The translations under genes were made by a program, and so were the position numbers. Positions 28,860 through 36,430 of a stretch of 64,000 nucleotides of DNA are shown in pieces (within the stretch, counting starts at the first letter, position 1; each line of letters opens with the position of its first letter). Under the pieces are notes generated by a model. It was not told the origin of the DNA. It made no database searches and saw nothing but the letters and a program-made list of their open reading frames with translations. The stretch is from Methylomonas sp. (GTDB taxonomy: Bacteria > Pseudomonadota > Gammaproteobacteria > Methylococcales > Methylomonadaceae). The stretch lies in assembly GCA_002928965.1 (NCBI GenBank), contig PERU01000012.1, positions 37,560-101,559 of the forward strand. The letters are read 5' to 3'.

Positions 28860-28907
28860 ATTGTGATTCTGGTTGTCGTGGGTTCGAGCCCCATCGTTCA
28901 CCCCAAT
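28860..28907 (+). mobile_element. att-like site, second copy of the tRNA-His 3' end
   Basis: Matches 27398-27445 at 47 of 48 positions. It lacks the 5' half of the tRNA and so is not a functional tRNA gene. The frameshifted integrase at 28963 starts just beyond it with its 3' end facing this site. No feature is seen in 28594-28859 apart from a weak GGGCAC/GTGCCC dyad. Confidence 0.85.
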
Positions 28908-28962
28908 TAATCAATAAGTAACAGAAATCAGTCTTTCCTTTGGTGGGAAATGTAGTGGGAAA

Positions 28963-29160
28963 TCAATCCTTGGCTGGTTTCACGATGCTCGGTTTTACGT
29001 TGTAAATACTCATCATGCTCTGGCTCTTGTGGCCACTCGCTTCTCGCTTCTTGCTTCTCTGGAATGGTTCCCTCCGTGTCTGTAACACCTTTTCGTTTAA
29101 GATCATGGAAGGTAAAGTGGGTTTAGATTGCCTCGGTTTCTCCGGCGTCGGCGAAGGCAT
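28963..29160 (-). pseudogene. Tyrosine integrase remnant, frameshifted by a 7-bp duplication
   Basis: On the minus strand one frame reads FTFHDLKRKGVTDTEG and KQEA, and another continues SGHKSQSMMSIYNV and VKPAKD to a stop at 28963. Together these are the HxxR, H and Y boxes of a phage integrase. The frames join perfectly if one copy of the tandem 7-mer CTCGCTT (29036-29042, 29043-29049 on plus) is removed. An in-frame stop (29123-29125) interrupts AFADAGETEAI before it. Only the C-terminal third remains; upstream it is fused to PIN-toxin sequence. Confidence 0.85.
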
Positions 29161-29349
29161 CCAAAAACCTTTATGAACCTTCCCTTGCAAAAACTGTTTG
29201 AGGGCTTGTGCTTGTTGCTTATCGAGCCGGGTTGCTTCCCAATATACGGTCTCCGGTACCGCCATGCTGGCAAATAATTGCTCTAACAAATGCAAACTGT
29301 CTCAGACCGACAAGGCCACCAATGCGGAACAATCCACGTCCAAAATCAT
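29160..29349 (-). pseudogene. DUF3368/PIN-domain toxin remnant
   Basis: From ATG 29349 the frame reads MILDVDCSALVALSV, a TGA stop at 29302-29304, then DSLHLLEQLFASMAVPETVY and WEATRLDKQQAQALKQFLQG. The DxSALxALS start and LLEQLF...VPETVY match DUF3368 PIN ribonuclease toxins. The C-terminal half with further catalytic acids is missing and is replaced at about 29160 by integrase sequence. The start overlaps the antitoxin stop as ATGA, the normal arrangement for this module. Confidence 0.75.
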
Positions 29350-29597
29350 ACCGGTTGCATACCGGCAACTTCATCCAGTAATTCCTGCTGGCTGATGTCG
29401 ATGACAGGGACTTGATTTTGTTTACAGGCTGCCATGAAGTAGTAAATATCCAGATGAGCCAGTTCCGAGGCCTTTGTAATGGTGACCTTGACATTTTTGA
29501 ATAGCCACAATGAATAGCTCAAACGCATGTCTTTCTCGATGTTGGCAACGGATTAAAAGTTGACGAAATCATTGGGTAGGTCGATGGCGATTTGCAT
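29346..29597 (-). pseudogene. UPF0175 antitoxin with a nonsense codon
   Basis: From ATG 29597 the frame reads MQIAIDLPNDFVNF, TAA (29553-29555), then SVANIEKDMRLSYSLWLFKN and ASELAHLDIYYFMAACKQNQ to EELLDEVAGM-type ending. This is the full UPF0175 antitoxin except for one stop, explicable by a CAA to TAA change. An internal ATG at 29528 could restart a shorter product. Partner of the broken PIN toxin. Confidence 0.78.
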
Positions 29598-29847
29598 AGT
29601 GTCTTCCTTATTGGCCTGCTGTTAAACAGACTCTCTAAGTTAAAAATAAGCCAATTAGGTACGCAGTGCGTTCCGAATTGGTTAGGTTAGTGCTTGTTGG
29701 ATGGCTATTCATCATGTTGTGACGACAGTATTGTCCATCTATTCCCGATTGCCATCACCATTAACGATTTTTCAGAGCTGAGAGCGCAATTGTTCGAACT
29801 CTCGAAATCGTTCTTGTTGGCGTCTTAAATCCTAAGGGGGATTTTGC

Positions 29848-30174
29848 TTATTCGAACAAGGTCGATAGTCGTGCCAGTGCGTCATCCATGATGGCGTCAG
29901 GTACGCTATCGACCCATCGTGCTTGGCGGGCCGCCAGATCCAAAACGCGCGGTTGATCGCAGCGAATCACCCCCGTGGTTTTGATTTCGGTTAACGGCAC
30001 CGCAAATCCCAAGCGACGGGCAAAATCACCGCCCGTGGTGATCGGTAATACTACCGGCAGTTGGGTGACCTGATTGAACTCATCTGGTGACACGATGACC
30101 ACCGGCCGGCTGCCTTTTTGTTCATGGCCTAAGGTCGGATCGAGCGAGACCACATAGATATCGCCACGCTTCAT
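29848..30174 (-). CDS. MazF/PemK-family mRNA interferase toxin
   Basis: A 108-aa protein beginning MKRGDIYVVSLDPTLGHEQK, with GSRPVVIVSPDEFN and LPITTGG, the conserved fold of MazF/ChpB/PemK ribonucleases that cleave mRNA at short motifs. R in QKGSRPV is the usual catalytic residue. The gene overlaps its antitoxin by 4 nt (ATGA), so translation is coupled. No damage is seen. Confidence 0.93.
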   Translation of the reverse strand: MKRGDIYVVSLDPTLGHEQKGSRPVVIVSPDEFNQVTQLPVVLPITTGGDFARRLGFAVPLTEIKTTGVIRCDQPRVLDLAARQARWVDSVPDAIMDDALARLSTLFE

Positions 30175-30428
30175 AGCAATTCGTTACCTACCGCGGGCGT
30201 ATCGACCCATTCGCGCTCTTCTTCGGATAGGGGGGCGGAATAATCGGAGTTGGCCAGTAATTCGGCCAGGGTATAACGCGGCTTTGGCGACGGCTCTATG
30301 ACCAAACGGCCATGGTCGATGACCAAGCCTACCGTGGCGCCAGGTTGCAAGTGTAATTGCTCCAACAACGCCGGAGGCACCGCCAACATGACCGAGCCGC
30401 CGACTTTTCGTAGATTGGTGGTATGCAT
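30171..30428 (-). CDS. MazE/ChpS-type (AbrB-fold) antitoxin
   Basis: An 85-aa protein with an N-terminal swapped-hairpin AbrB domain (LRKVGGSVMLAVPPALLEQL, LVIDHGRLVIEPSP) and an acidic C-terminal tail that should thread into the toxin. AGGTG lies upstream of the ATG. An AT-rich dyad at 30451-30466 is a likely operator. The pair appears functional, unlike the neighbouring UPF0175/PIN module. Confidence 0.9.
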   Translation of the reverse strand: MHTTNLRKVGGSVMLAVPPALLEQLHLQPGATVGLVIDHGRLVIEPSPKPRYTLAELLANSDYSAPLSEEEREWVDTPAVGNELL

Positions 30429-30450
30429 GGCTGTTCACCTGGGATAGTTA

Positions 30451-30466
30451 TTATATAAAAATATAA
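30451..30466 (-). promoter_or_regulatory. Putative operator of the MazEF-like module
   Basis: Perfect inverted repeat TTATAT-AAAA-ATATAA centred 30 bp upstream of the antitoxin start, overlapping any -10 element. AbrB-fold antitoxins typically repress their own promoter at such dyads. Confidence 0.5.
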
Positions 30467-30486
30467 CATCAATTACCTCACCGCAG

Positions 30487-30538
30487 GCCTGTTTTTCCAA
30501 TGACTCGACTTTGCAAGTCCTGCATCGGAAAAACAGGC
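30487..30538. other. Long structured hairpin, 12-bp perfect arms
   Basis: GCCTGTTTTTCC (30487-30498) is perfectly complementary to GGAAAAACAGGC (30527-30538). The 28-nt interior contains a second stem GACTT/AAGTC. It lies between the MazEF-like promoter and the IS66 remnant. Confidence 0.6.
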
Positions 30539-30606
30539 TCTTCATGCGTTCTTTGTAAGCGCTCTATAAACAGCGTCTATATCAGTTGGCCGAAAAGAGC
30601 GAAGAG

Positions 30607-30634
30607 AGTGTCCACTTATATTAAGGTGGACACT
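30607..30634. other. Palindrome AGTGTCCAC / GTGGACACT
   Basis: A 9-bp perfect inverted repeat (30607-30615, 30626-30634) with a 10-nt AT-rich spacer, just upstream of the transposase remnant. It resembles the TGTCCAC motifs at 27491-27510. Confidence 0.5.
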
Positions 30635-30680
30635 TATGAAGGAGTAAAACACGCGATTATCGCGCTCATTAATTGCAGTT

Positions 30681-30926
30681 CACGGGCGAGATGGCCGATG
30701 TCTTTATGATCCTGAAGCCAAACGGGAGTTAGTCAGAATTTGCTTGCAACCGGGGCTATCGGTTGCCAAGGTCGCGCTGGAACACGACATTAATGCCGTG
30801 TTGCTCTTGCTACTACCAAAGCCGTTAGACCTGCAAACCGTTGTAAAACATTTGCCATTCAATGGCGAAGCCTTGGTCGCATCCGGTTCAAAACGCTGTA
30901 ATCGCTCAGTGGTTGGCGGGACGTGA
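30681..30926 (+). pseudogene. IS66-type TnpA (OrfA) transposase remnant
   Basis: The frame from 30681 reads LYDPEAKRELVRICLQPGLS then VAKVALEHDINAVLL, which matches the helix-turn-helix of IS66-family TnpA proteins (DPEFK..LV..CLQPG.SVA.LALEHGINANLL). The expected LRKW continuation and the rest of TnpA, TnpB and TnpC are absent; the frame drifts into unrelated sequence and stops at 30926. Confidence 0.65.
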
Positions 30927-30942
30927 TTTTTGACGAAGTCCT
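30918..30942 (+). repeat. Dispersed GGACGTTATTTTTGACGAAG repeat, copy A
   Basis: GGGACGTGATTTTTGACGAA followed by GTCCTA. Copies B (32961-32985, opposite strand) and C (44633-44658) match it closely. Confidence 0.7.
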
Positions 30943-30984
30943 AAGGCCAGAGTTTCCGGATGTTATTTGCAACCAAATCCTCAG

Positions 30985-31947
30985 TCAGAGCAAAGCTCCG
31001 CCACAACTGCTACCTTGGCCGGCGGTGCAACCGTAACAATGGGCGGCGGTGGCGATCGGTGCGTTTTGCAGTTGTTGCAGCTGCAACTCACTGATATGGA
31101 GTTTGGGCTTGGCTACGGCGCCTAATGGCAAATCCAGCATCTGATTGAAATCGCAATCGTAGACCGTGCCTTGCCAGTCGATGCTGAGAGTATTCAGACA
31201 CATCAGGTTTTCAAGGTTGTCCGCGCGAAAACTGTTTTTTAGCAGGGCGATATACGATTCAAAGCGGCCATGGCTGATCAAAGTGCTGCCAAAGCGCTGA
31301 ATCGGCATATTGGCGATGGCAAACAGGCGGTTGAAGACGATGCCATACTGTTGCTGTAAGTGCTGTTTGTAAGCCAGTTCCAATTGCTTTTGATCAGGCG
31401 GCAACACAGCATCTTGCGGGTTGAACACCAAATTCAACTCCAATCCGCTGTCCGGCTGACCATAACCCAGCCGATTCAGGCGCTGCAAGGCCGCCAAGCT
31501 GTCTTTGAACACGCCTTTGCCGCGTTGTTTGTCGACATTTTCTTCCAGATAACACGGCAGGGACGCGACGATGTTGACCTGCTGCGCAGCCAGAAACTCC
31601 GCGAGATCGGTGTATGCCGGTTCTTCCAGGATGGTCAGATTGCAACGGTCTATCACCTCGATGCCACGATCACGCGCGGCTCGCACCAGATAACGAAAAT
31701 CCGCATGCATTTCCGGCGCGCCGCCGGTTAAGTCCAACGTGTGAATGTTTGCGGCTTCGGCCAGTGCCAGCACTTGTTCGATAGTCTCCCGACTCATCAT
31801 CTCGGTGCGTTTGGGGCCGGCGTTGACATGGCAATGCACGCAACTGAGATTGCACAAATAGCCCAGATTGATTTGTAACACTTGCAGTGGCTTGCGGAAT
31901 AGGGCCGGAAAGTCACTATTAATCAGCAGAGGTTTGGTGTCGTGCAT
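30985..31947 (-). CDS. arsS: Arsenosugar biosynthesis radical SAM protein ArsS
   Basis: A 320-aa radical-SAM enzyme. The cluster motif is C32-x3-C36-x2-C39 in LCNLSCVHCHVNAGP, with LDLTGGAPEMH (SAM-binding GGE-like) and the characteristic RCNLTILEEP and SLPCYLEENVDKQRGKGVF. The C-terminal DUF3641 segment has CYGCTAGQGSSCGG, probably auxiliary cluster ligands. ArsS proteins work with ArsM to make arsenosugars (dimethylarsinoyl-adenosine intermediates). It is the last gene of the minus-strand cluster, 2 bp after the DUF3047 gene. Confidence 0.93.
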   Translation of the reverse strand: MHDTKPLLINSDFPALFRKPLQVLQINLGYLCNLSCVHCHVNAGPKRTEMMSRETIEQVLALAEAANIHTLDLTGGAPEMHADFRYLVRAARDRGIEVIDRCNLTILEEPAYTDLAEFLAAQQVNIVASLPCYLEENVDKQRGKGVFKDSLAALQRLNRLGYGQPDSGLELNLVFNPQDAVLPPDQKQLELAYKQHLQQQYGIVFNRLFAIANMPIQRFGSTLISHGRFESYIALLKNSFRADNLENLMCLNTLSIDWQGTVYDCDFNQMLDLPLGAVAKPKLHISELQLQQLQNAPIATAAHCYGCTAGQGSSCGGALL

Positions 31948-31949
31948 GC

Positions 31950-32597
31950 TTAATCCTTGGAAAACCAGATGTCGCCATATGCGGCAGCGGCTTGACCACC
32001 ACTGTTGTCGGTATCGGTCATGATGGCGACGGCGTCGATAGCGGTGATGTCTTCACCGAATAGTTTCTTGAAATCGGCCCGGATATTACGCTTTTCGGCT
32101 TGCCAAACGTTCAACACTCCTTCCGGGTCGCGTAAGGCCATCATCATCGCATGATCACCGGCAAAGGCATTCGGCCAAACGGTATCCTTTTTCGTGTTAC
32201 CAGACCAGACATAATTGATGGCTTTGGTTTGCCAAAACGCCAAACCTCCCTTGAGCACCACATACACCCTCGCCGCGTAATCGTCGCCTGCCTTGCTTTG
32301 TTCATTCAAGCCGGTCAAAGGCTTGCTGATACGCCAAGACCAGTTCAGGAATGGCGTTTGGGTAAGGTCGATGCGCTGTTCCTTGAATAGGCCGGAACCG
32401 GCGCCGCGGCTATCGGCAGTCAACACCATCACGTCATCAATAGCTTGCAACCGGTACTGCGTTTCACCTTTGAAACTTTTGTGCTCCCACCCCTCCAAAC
32501 TATTGCGACTGAACTCGCCGATAGGCGACTTATTATCCGCGACTGCCGCGTGAATCAGTGAGAGCATGGCTAAAAATACCCACCAGAATTTTTTCAT
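31950..32597 (-). CDS. DUF3047 exported protein
   Basis: A 215-aa protein with a signal peptide (MKKFWWVFLAMLSLIHAAVA) and the DUF3047 core: GWEHKSFKGETQYRL, SRGAGSGLFKE, LNWSWRI, DDYAARVYVVL, INYVWSG and DTDNSGGQAAAAYGDIWFS. Function is unknown; a jelly-roll-like beta fold is plausible. It lies between the DoxX remnant and arsS with almost no spacing, so it is probably in the same operon. Confidence 0.88.
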   Translation of the reverse strand: MKKFWWVFLAMLSLIHAAVADNKSPIGEFSRNSLEGWEHKSFKGETQYRLQAIDDVMVLTADSRGAGSGLFKEQRIDLTQTPFLNWSWRISKPLTGLNEQSKAGDDYAARVYVVLKGGLAFWQTKAINYVWSGNTKKDTVWPNAFAGDHAMMMALRDPEGVLNVWQAEKRNIRADFKKLFGEDITAIDAVAIMTDTDNSGGQAAAAYGDIWFSKD

Positions 32598-32599
32598 GT

Positions 32600-32782
32600 T
32601 TAACCTGCTGTACGTTGTTTCAACGATTTATCAATAGCCAAGCCGCCACTGCCACTTAAAAGCAACGAACCGAGCATGAACAAAACAACCAACGGCAATT
32701 TATAATTGCCTTGCTCTTGATCGGTAACGGCATAGCCTTCCGACCATTCGACCGGCGTATGCCATTCGGCGGGTCAATTTAC
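32600..32782 (-). pseudogene. Remnant of a small membrane protein (DoxX-like 3' end)
   Basis: In frame directly before the DUF3047 gene the minus strand reads WHTPVEWSEGYAVTDQEQGN then YKLPLVVLFMLGSLLLSGSG to a stop at 32600. This looks like the last ~60 residues of a DoxX/TQO-type membrane protein. A TGA separates it from unrelated upstream sequence that contains dispersed repeat copy B (32961-32985). I infer a truncated gene; the family name is tentative. Nothing convincing is coded in 32783-33159. Confidence 0.45.
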
Positions 32783-32960
32783 TGCTGCGATGATTTCCAA
32801 GCCGGTGACCAAGATCCAGCTAAAATCAGTGGACAATACGCTGAACGGAACCACAAAGCTCAAATCGGCAATCCAGTTGTTGCAATGCTGTTTTGCAGGC
32901 GAGCTTCGCCAAACGCACAAACCAGCAATACCCGCGGAAAAATCGGCGTCAGACTTTGTA

Positions 32961-32985
32961 AGGACTTCGTCAAAAATAACGTCCC
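32961..32985 (-). repeat. Dispersed repeat, copy B
   Basis: Read on minus: CGGGACGTTATTTTTGACGA then AGTCCT. Same element as 30918-30942. Confidence 0.7.
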
Positions 32986-33159
32986 GAACAACTGTTCCCG
33001 CCAAATCGTTCGTGCTTAAAAGTCGAGGCATAACGGCGAGAACCATTATTCCCGCGGCCATCCTTCTCAGCCGAAATAGGGAAATTATTGACACCCATAT
33101 CTTAAGTGGCAAAAAAAATCTGGATTCCAAAATACCCCAATTGATCATCGTTACTTGGC

Positions 33160-33360
33160 CTACGATTTTTTGTCCAAACTATTCTGCAATTGCTCGGTAT
33201 AGCGATGCGCGGCTTTCCGGATGAATTGAGTCTGGCTTTGAAAGTTTCTGCAGCGGGGACACATCATCACATGCACGCCAATCGCTAGGCGTTCACCTAA
33301 ACTGAGTTGCTTGTCCAAACCCTGTGATACCAGGGCGGTAATATCGCGACAACTACGCAT
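33160..33360 (-). CDS. Zinc-finger anti-sigma factor (zf-HC2-like)
   Basis: A 66-aa protein, MRSCRDITALVSQGLDKQLS then HVMMCPRCRNFQSQTQFIR. The H-x3-C-x2-C arrangement (HVMMCPRC) with an upstream Cys is the zinc-binding anti-sigma domain. Such proteins hold an ECF sigma factor inactive. The ATG at 33360 overlaps the sigma gene by 8 bp. No membrane segment is present, so this is a soluble anti-sigma. Confidence 0.85.
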   Translation of the reverse strand: MRSCRDITALVSQGLDKQLSLGERLAIGVHVMMCPRCRNFQSQTQFIRKAAHRYTEQLQNSLDKKS

Positions 33361-33958
33361 GTTTATTGTCCTTTTGGGTTTTCGGTTGATTGAACCAGCG
33401 GATTTCCAGACATTCGCGCAGACGTAATCGAGCACGGTGCATGGTGACCCAGTAATTGGCGTCGCTTAAGCCGGTTTCCCGGCACACTTCCTCTGCATCA
33501 AGACCCACCAGTTCGCGCAGCATGAATACCCTGGCCATTTTCGGCGGAAGATTATTCTGGCAAATCTCGTAGATGGCCCAGAACTCCAGTTGCTTGAGGG
33601 CCGCTTCGGGATCGTTCCATGTGCTTGGGCCGCCGTTCCAATGACCGTTGCTAATGAAAAAATCGTCCTCGTCGACTTCATCCGCATCGTTATCGATTTG
33701 ATCGAAAACAGCGGCAGTGACTTCACGACTGCTACGCCGCCAGTGGTCAGCAATTTTGTGTTTTAAAATACCGATGAGCCAAGTGCGTAAGCCTGCTGTG
33801 CCTTGAAAGCTGGCGGACGCTTGCCAAGCGGCCAACAAGGTTTCTTGCACGGCGTCGTCTGCCAGTTCGTTATCTTTCAGTTGCAGTAAGGCAAAGCGAA
33901 ACAGCATTGGCCGATGTTCGGCCAATAATGCTTCGATCAGTTGACTGGATGTGTTCAT
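33353..33958 (-). CDS. ECF-type RNA polymerase sigma factor
   Basis: A 201-aa sigma-70 family protein with region 2 (LFRFALLQLKDNELADDAVQ ETLLAAWQASASFQG, RTWLIGILKHKIADHWRR) and region 4 (LPPKMARVFMLRELVGLDAE EVCRETGLSDANYWVTMHRA R). The acidic linker (DNDADEVDEDDFF) is typical of the group in which an ECF gene is paired with a short zf-HC2 gene. An upstream in-frame ATG at 33976 exists, but MNTSSQL at 33958 matches the family start. It sits 8 bp after the arsM-like gene. Confidence 0.9.
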   Translation of the reverse strand: MNTSSQLIEALLAEHRPMLFRFALLQLKDNELADDAVQETLLAAWQASASFQGTAGLRTWLIGILKHKIADHWRRSSREVTAAVFDQIDNDADEVDEDDFFISNGHWNGGPSTWNDPEAALKQLEFWAIYEICQNNLPPKMARVFMLRELVGLDAEEVCRETGLSDANYWVTMHRARLRLRECLEIRWFNQPKTQKDNKHA

Positions 33959-33966
33959 CTCGGCGC

Positions 33967-35010
33967 TCAGCAACAAGCGCTATCAGTCTTCGCGGATTCG
34001 CTGCCGGGCCCGGGCGAGCAATCGAATAAACCGAAATGACGGGATTTGTCGCCCAATACCTGGAAGTGATCGCCGTAGCGGCTATGCGATAGCATGTCGG
34101 CGGTGTTGCCGCAGACTCTTAACGGCCGACCGGTTTCGAAATGATGATGGTCGTCCAGATCGAAACTATGAGGGTGTTGGTCGATAGTCCCCAGATAGAC
34201 GGCGACTTGGCCGAAGTCTTCACAACGATCCTCCAAAGGCATTTTGAAGGCGCGCACCGTGACTGAATCAAAGTTGACCATGCCGATTTTGGCGAATACC
34301 TCTGGATCGTCGATGCTGATGGGATTTTGCTTGACCTTGCGGACATCGGGGCAGCCCAGGTCTTGCAAAATGCGCCGGAAGTCTTCCCAGTACAAGGCCC
34401 CTCCCAAACACTCGCCCAGCAATACAGGGTCTTGGCGAAGTTCGATCGGGATGCGGCGATCGGCAAACACGTCGGAAAAATACAGTTCGCCGCCGGGTTT
34501 CAATACCCGGAAGATTTCCGCCAGTACGCGGGGTTTTTCCGGCGATAGGTTAATCACGCAATTGGAGACCACCACGTCGATGCTGTTGTCTAAAATACCA
34601 ACTGTAGTCAGATTTTCGATATGACCATGCAAAAATTCAACGTTGGCAAACCCAAAGCGTTCGGCATGCCAGTCTCGATGGCGCATAGCGACTTCCAATT
34701 GCTCAGGTGTCATATCCACGCCGATCACCCGGCCTGTCGGTCCGACCAGTTTCGACAGTAAATAACAGTCCCTGCCGCTACCGCAGCCCAAATCCAGCAC
34801 GGTCTTGCCCATCAGGGCCGGCGGCAACGGCGAACCACAACCGTAAAACCGTTCCAGTACTTCCGGATGCAATCCCGCCAGTAGCGCTTTTAAATAGGTC
34901 GGCATGGCGTCGATGCTGCAACAGGCACTGGTTTTCAGGTCGTCGCTGGATTGCAAAACCTGACCATAATAATGGCGAACCGATTCGCTGATTTCGATAG
35001 TGGTCGTCAT
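33967..35010 (-). CDS. arsM: Arsenite methyltransferase-like protein (ArsM family)
   Basis: A 347-aa SAM-dependent methyltransferase. Motif I is VLDLGCGSGRD (71-81). Cysteines expected for As(III) binding are present: C30-C31 (SACCS), C151 (SNCVINLSPEK) and C201 (GECLGGALYWEDF), and the protein ends in CC. ArsM methylates arsenite stepwise to volatile or sugar-bound products. Co-location with arsS points to arsenosugar synthesis. It starts 16 bp after the broken pit gene, implying one transcript. Confidence 0.88.
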   Translation of the reverse strand: MTTTIEISESVRHYYGQVLQSSDDLKTSACCSIDAMPTYLKALLAGLHPEVLERFYGCGSPLPPALMGKTVLDLGCGSGRDCYLLSKLVGPTGRVIGVDMTPEQLEVAMRHRDWHAERFGFANVEFLHGHIENLTTVGILDNSIDVVVSNCVINLSPEKPRVLAEIFRVLKPGGELYFSDVFADRRIPIELRQDPVLLGECLGGALYWEDFRRILQDLGCPDVRKVKQNPISIDDPEVFAKIGMVNFDSVTVRAFKMPLEDRCEDFGQVAVYLGTIDQHPHSFDLDDHHHFETGRPLRVCGNTADMLSHSRYGDHFQVLGDKSRHFGLFDCSPGPGSESAKTDSACC

Positions 35011-35026
35011 GAAATGTCTCGTATTT

Positions 35027-36151
35027 TTATTGAAGATAGGCGCTTAGGTAGTGTGAGATTGCAACAGAACAAACAACCGCACACGGTAAGGTCAACAACC
35101 AGGATAAGGCAATCGACGAGATCACGCCAGAATTGGCCTTGCCGCTGACCAAACCAATGCCGAATAATGAACCTACTGCAACATGGGTAGTGGAAACCGG
35201 CATGCCCAGTTTGCTGGCAAAAATGACTAACAGTGCGGTGACCAGATTGGCCGACAAGCCTTGCTCGTGAGAAATGGACGTAATTTTATGACTCAGGGTT
35301 TCCGCTACTCGCCGGGCATTGAATACGCCACCGAGCAGCATCGCCGTGGCAACCAGGATAATGATCCAGTGCAAATCAAAACCGGGAGCCAGCAATAACA
35401 AGGCAGCAATTTTCGGTGTGTCGTTCAGTCCGCGAGCAAAACAAACCGCGCCGGCGCTGCAAAAATGCAGTCCATCGCGCAGATGTTCAAGATTGAATCC
35501 CCAAATCTGGCTAGCTTGCTGCTCGGCACACGCTTCTTGTCGATCAAAGCTTAAAGACGGAACGATTGCTGAATCGATTGCCAGGGTCATATTGACGTTA
35601 CTGGCCAGTGCCAGACTTACTGGCTTTTCAACGCACAAACACAGGTTGTTAGTGTGTTGCCTATGATTACGCCACATACTCAGACCTCGATACAACAAGC
35701 CGGTGGATATTAATGCCACAAACGGACTCAATAGCAATGGCAGCAGGAAGTTACGCAGCTACGCTGAAAGGCTGATATTGCCGGATGTCGCTAATAAGGT
35801 GCTACCCGCCATGGCACCTAATAAAGCATGGGTCGTGGAAATCGGAAAGCCGAACCGCGTCGCCAGAATCACCGTCATTCCGGCACCACCCGCGACAGCA
35901 ATCATGAATGGCAGCGAATGTATCAATTCGTCCGGCGCCAAGCCTTTGCCGGAAAATTTAACCAGTAAAGTCTGAGCTAAATACAGCGAGGTAAGCGAAC
36001 CGGCCAATGTCGTTAGCGTCGCCCAGGTCAGCGCCTGCCGAAAGGTCGCGGTACCACTACCGAACAAACTTGCCACGCCCTTGTAGTTATCATTGGCACC
36101 GTTGGCATAGGCCAGAAAGCAAACACTGATAAACAAAATGCTGGTGAGCAT
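35027..36151 (-). pseudogene. pit: PiT-family inorganic phosphate transporter with one in-frame TAG
   Basis: From ATG 36151 the frame reads LAYANGANDNYKGVASLFGS and GFPISTTHALLGAMAG, meets TAG at 35759-35761 after NISLSA, and continues in the same frame LRNFLLPLLLSPFVALISTG to the second PiT repeat (ARGLNDTPKIAALLL, GMPVSTTHVAVGSLFGIG). Both PiT signatures are intact, and the whole span (374 codons) is the normal family length. One base change explains the stop. PiT carriers also import arsenate, which fits the arsenic cluster. Readthrough or a sequencing error are alternatives. Confidence 0.85.
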
Positions 36152-36272
36152 GAAAAATCTCCTGGATTGGGCCGACTAGTTGCTCTAAGTCGTTTGAGGA
36201 GGATTAAACCTTACAAAAAATATTTTGTACTCGAGAAATCAACAGTGGGTCGGTTTTTTCGAAATTGGCTAG

Positions 36273-36430
36273 AAGCCTGTCCGACAATGCTAATCGTCGC
36301 GAGGGAAAGTCATTTTGAGTCAGGTTTGTTGATCATTTGAGACGAATAGTGGTGCCATTTAACGAAAATGAGCGGAAAATATACCGAAAAGGGCTTTTCC
36401 GTAGCAGGTTGTCCATTCTCAGACAAGCTC
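36273..36430 (+). mobile_element. MITE-like element, copy 1
   Basis: About 158 bp with inverted ends AAGCCTGTCCGACAATG and ATTCTCAGACAAGCTC. Its whole length matches, in inverse orientation, the element at 38442-38604, including the internal CGCGAGGGAAAG, TTGATCATTTGAG, TTTAACGAAAATGAGC and AAAAGGGCTTTTCCGTAGCA. No coding capacity. Confidence 0.8.

Noticed and set aside
28860..28907. A second tRNA-His gene
   Set aside because: Only the 3' half is present; the acceptor 5' strand and D arm are missing.
32774..33148. 124-codon minus-strand frame as an independent gene
   Set aside because: It includes dispersed repeat copy B in its middle and has no family resemblance; treated as non-coding next to a gene remnant.
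35759..35761. Pyrrolysine-type recoding of the TAG in pit
   Set aside because: PiT proteins have no such residue and nothing in the window suggests a Pyl system; a nonsense mutation is simpler.
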